Shown here: positions 61,751 through 64,000 of the stretch, piece by piece | Layout: each line of letters opens with the position of its first letter | Position numbering within the stretch: the first letter of the stretch is position 1 | Assembly (NCBI RefSeq): GCF_947501905.1 | Contig: NZ_CANMXL010000004.1 | Coordinates: forward strand, 1 to 64,000 | Length of the DNA stretch: 64,000 nt | From: an uncultured Winogradskyella sp. | GTDB taxonomy: Bacteria; Bacteroidota; Bacteroidia; Flavobacteriales; Flavobacteriaceae | Direction of reading: 5' to 3' | Notes under the pieces: generated by a model | The model's input: the letters and a program-made list of their open reading frames with translations, nothing else | Told to the model about the DNA's origin: nothing | Databases searched by the model: none | Translations under genes and position numbers: made by a program

Positions 61751-61786
61751 CCTGTCAAGCTACTAATTAAGTTTGACAGGTTTTTT
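61751..61786 (+). terminator. rho-independent terminator
   Basis: CCTGTCAA (61751-61758) and TTGACAGG (61773-61780), 14-base loop, followed by TTTTTT. It lies after the 60947-61726 gene and just overlaps the 3' end of the convergent methyltransferase gene. Confidence 0.85.
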
Positions 61787-62957
61787 ATTTAATACAAACC
61801 AAAATTACTTTCTCTTCATCTATATTGGTAGTGAAGAATAAGTATACATTTCCACCGTCCTTTATTTTAAGTTTTTTTCTTATATCTCCTACAGATAAAG
61901 GGAAATTACGTGTGGTAACATTCGCTTTTGTAATTTTTTCTTTGGAAAACACCCTTTTATTAAATGGTACTATTTTTTCAATTTTAAATTGCCTTCCCGG
62001 AAAATCCATAAGCTCTTTTGAAGTATATAAATGTGAGTGCTTATGGAGCTTGTGGACACTTAAATTACAAACCGAATTAAACGCGCCAGCTTTTAAAACA
62101 GAAGCGTTGGGCTCATATAAATAATCAAGAGGGGAATTATAGCTTACATTTACGTTTGGTTCGTCCTCATATTTGAAATCAAAAACTTGCGTATTATTTT
62201 TTTGAATATTTACCGTTTTTATTTCTACTGACCCTGCATAATCTTTTTCTAAAATCCAAAGCAACTCTTTAACCTCGTTATTTATAGCCACTATATGAAT
62301 TGTCTTCATATTATTTAATTGATTAAGCGTTGCTGAAATATCCAATAACGGCGATGTTTTTATCATTACATTTTTGGCATACTTTAAAAACAAACTTTGA
62401 AATGTCTTTACATTAGGCGTACAGTCTGAAAGTAGAAATACTTTGTTTTTTGCATCATCACGTCTTGAAGGGTCAATATATATCCAATCATAAGGCTTAT
62501 CAATACGTTTTAAAGCATCAATTCCACTTTCATTAAGACAAGTAATGTTTTTAACGCTTAGTATATTATAATTGTGTTTTACAATCTCAGATAGGTTACG
62601 GTTAATTTCACAATGCGTGATATTATTTATTCTTTTTGAAAAGTAATAACTGTCAATCCCAAAACCGCCAGTTAAATCAATAAGTGATTCACCTTTTACC
62701 AAATTAGACTTATATGCTGCAGCTTTTTCGGATGATGTTTGCTCTATATTTAACTTATTTGGAAAATATATTCCTAGAGCATTATACCATGTTGGTAGTT
62801 TTTTTTCACAACGCTTTTTAGCTTCAATTTGCTCTATTATAGATTTTGCTTCAACATTTGGAAAAGAAATTCCTTTTAAAAGTAATCTTGAAATATCCTC
62901 ATTAAGATTATTATTGATGTAATCTTGGACGTCAGTATTTAAAATTGAAGAATTCAA
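61785..62957 (-). CDS. class I SAM-dependent methyltransferase with THUMP-like domain
   Basis: The 390-residue protein has a helical N-terminal domain, SAM motif I LIDLTGGFGIDSYYFSK (about 93-109), an acidic motif II in THCEINRNL, and the catalytic-type IDPSRRD (about 161). The C-terminal part (about 300-390) corresponds to the THUMP-like domain found in this Bacteroidota family. It is likely to methylate an RNA, but the target is unknown. It follows the AI-2E-type transporter gene by 6 bp and is probably co-transcribed with it. Confidence 0.83.
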   Translation of the reverse strand: MNSSILNTDVQDYINNNLNEDISRLLLKGISFPNVEAKSIIEQIEAKKRCEKKLPTWYNALGIYFPNKLNIEQTSSEKAAAYKSNLVKGESLIDLTGGFGIDSYYFSKRINNITHCEINRNLSEIVKHNYNILSVKNITCLNESGIDALKRIDKPYDWIYIDPSRRDDAKNKVFLLSDCTPNVKTFQSLFLKYAKNVMIKTSPLLDISATLNQLNNMKTIHIVAINNEVKELLWILEKDYAGSVEIKTVNIQKNNTQVFDFKYEDEPNVNVSYNSPLDYLYEPNASVLKAGAFNSVCNLSVHKLHKHSHLYTSKELMDFPGRQFKIEKIVPFNKRVFSKEKITKANVTTRNFPLSVGDIRKKLKIKDGGNVYLFFTTNIDEEKVILVCIK

Positions 62958-62963
62958 AAGATA

Positions 62964-64000
62964 TTACAAGTCTTTTGTGAGTTTTTTGACCACTTTATAT
63001 TCCGATAAAAACTCTTTTAGAATCACCTTTATGGCTGTGTATGTTGGCACAGCGATTATCATACCAACTATTCCAAATAAAATTCCAGCTATGATAATAA
63101 CCAAGAAAATTTCTAACGGATGTGATTTTACACTTTTTGAAAAAATAATAGGTTGACTTAAAAAATTATCTATCAATTGTGCAATTACAAAGCCTATCAT
63201 AACATAGGTGGTTTTAGGCAATATGACTTCGCTAAAGCTTTGCCCTAAATTACTGGACATACTTAGTAAAATCATCAAGAAGCAACTAACTAAAGGACCA
63301 ACATAAGGGATTAGATTCAGCAATGCACATAAAAAAGCAATAACTACGGCGTTATCAATACCAAAAATGAGAAGTACGATGGTATAGACTACAAATAGAA
63401 TTAATATCTGAAGAAGTAAGCCTACAAAATACCGTGATAATAAGTCCTTTATTTTATTGAAAGAACGCTTTGTTCGCATTTCATTCCCGTTAGGAACAAA
63501 TGTCATTATACCGTCTTCAAATAATTTACTGTCTTTTAAAAAGAAAAACATTATAAATAAAACAGAAAACAGTCCTATACTGAAGCTTCCAAGCCCACTT
63601 ACAATCTTATTCAGATAATCTGGAATAAGCGCAAAATCAATTTTTGAGAATAGACCAGAATCTTTAATGGATTGTTCTACATCAATATTATTAAATTCAA
63701 AATAAGTAACCACCTGGTTGTACAAATCCTGCACATTGCCTTGCAATTCATCAATATTTAATAAAGCTAAATTCTGTCCTTGTTCTGCAATTAGAGGAAT
63801 AAATAAACCAACTAAGCCTGATAATAAACCAATAAATAAAATCATTGTAACGACTACAGCTATAGTGTTATTGAACTTTAGTTTCCGTCTTAAAAAAAGA
63901 ACTAAAGGTCTTCCTATAAGTGATATAACGGCCGCTACAGCTATATATACAATTACTGATTGTATCTGGTATAAGAAGTATAAAACAAGAGCAACAGCAA
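62964..64000 (-). CDS. AI-2E family transporter (N-terminus beyond window)
   Basis: The frame continues upstream of the internal ATG at 63845 to the right edge without a stop, so the gene begins outside the window and about 345 residues are visible. These include several membrane helices, the family core GIDNAVVIAFLCALLNLIPYVGP, and the C-terminal FVIAQLIDNFLSQPIIFSKSVKSHPL. The upstream visible part (GRPLVLFLRRKLKFNN) also fits the family. Members export AI-2-like signals or act as Na+/H+ antiporters, and the family name overstates what is known. The gene is coupled to the methyltransferase. Confidence 0.88.
   Translation of the reverse strand, partial: AVALVLYFLYQIQSVIVYIAVAAVISLIGRPLVLFLRRKLKFNNTIAVVVTMILFIGLLSGLVGLFIPLIAEQGQNLALLNIDELQGNVQDLYNQVVTYFEFNNIDVEQSIKDSGLFSKIDFALIPDYLNKIVSGLGSFSIGLFSVLFIMFFFLKDSKLFEDGIMTFVPNGNEMRTKRSFNKIKDLLSRYFVGLLLQILILFVVYTIVLLIFGIDNAVVIAFLCALLNLIPYVGPLVSCFLMILLSMSSNLGQSFSEVILPKTTYVMIGFVIAQLIDNFLSQPIIFSKSVKSHPLEIFLVIIIAGILFGIVGMIIAVPTYTAIKVILKEFLSEYKVVKKLTKDL

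Noticed and set aside
1..64000. CRISPR arrays, insertion sequences, prophage or attachment sites
   Set aside because: I saw no regularly spaced repeats, transposase or integrase genes or paired terminal repeats anywhere in the window.

Overview
This window is a stretch of an AT-rich chromosome from a member of the Bacteroidota, almost certainly the family Flavobacteriaceae. The grounds are: proteins with type IX secretion (T9SS) C-terminal sorting domains, a SprB-repeat adhesin of the gliding-motility type, promoters with the Bacteroidota -7 element TAnnTTTG, a Bacteroidota-type RNase P RNA, many SPII lipoproteins ending in 'SC', a fused alpha/beta E1 dehydrogenase, and the DUF3822-rsmD pair. 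Most of the window is core chromosome. I see no prophage, insertion sequence, CRISPR array or obvious genomic island. The species cannot be named from this sequence.

Layout. 1-2044: 5' part of a large secreted SprB-repeat protein (minus strand, runs off the left edge). 2.5-6.7 kb: polyphosphate module (SixA-like phosphatase, ppk1, ppx) followed by a small outer-membrane barrel. 6.7-9.7 kb: minus operon dnaX - lipoprotein - miaE. 9.75-10.09 kb: rnpB. 10.1-13.5 kb: TPR/HTH regulator and a T9SS-secreted leucine-rich-repeat protein, both preceded by the same 17-bp direct-repeat motif. 13.5-15.6 kb: rsmD, DUF3822 and a membrane protein. 15.7-20.9 kb: plus-strand run of RecD-like helicase, kdsB, HAD phosphatase, CAT-like acyltransferase, KdnB-like Kdo oxidoreductase and PlsC-like acyltransferase, mostly envelope sugar and lipid functions. 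20.9-29.6 kb: minus-strand genes including a large zinc metalloprotease, yebC, a pterin dehydratase and gcvT.

30.7-39.1 kb: a signalling and envelope-stress-like block. It holds a LytS/LytT-type kinase and regulator operon, a 13-bp perfect dyad, two DoxX-family proteins, a di-haem cytochrome-c peroxidase lipoprotein, a GIN-domain operon and a membrane-bound AraC-type regulator whose 3' flank carries phased GACGTC repeats. 40.1-49.1 kb: fused E1 2-oxoacid dehydrogenase, then uvrA - LOG - M1-like protein. The last lacks the HExxH zinc motif and ends in a barrel-like domain. 49.8-55.7 kb: T9SS reprolysin-like protease, gamma-glutamyltransferase and ACP phosphodiesterase. 55.8-60.3 kb: glmM, a class V aminotransferase, an LpxL-like acyltransferase and a rhomboid protease. 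60.4-60.8 kb: tRNA cluster Ser-Pro-Arg with a good promoter and terminator. The right end has a secreted unknown protein, a THUMP-like methyltransferase and the start-truncated end of an AI-2E-type transporter.

The strongest leads are: (i) kdsB clustered with a KdnB-like 8-oxidase, pointing to 8-amino-Kdo lipopolysaccharide, with the partner kdnA not in the window; (ii) the shared tandem TGACAC motif linking a one-component regulator to a secreted LRR protein; (iii) an M1-family pseudo-peptidase fused to an outer-membrane-barrel-like domain; (iv) DnaX and UvrA that have lost zinc-ligand cysteines; (v) a DUF3822 plus pseudopilin-like membrane protein pair; and (vi) two unexplained operator-like repeat sites at 33.7 and 37.9 kb. 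All functional statements are from reading motifs and family knowledge; no search was run.
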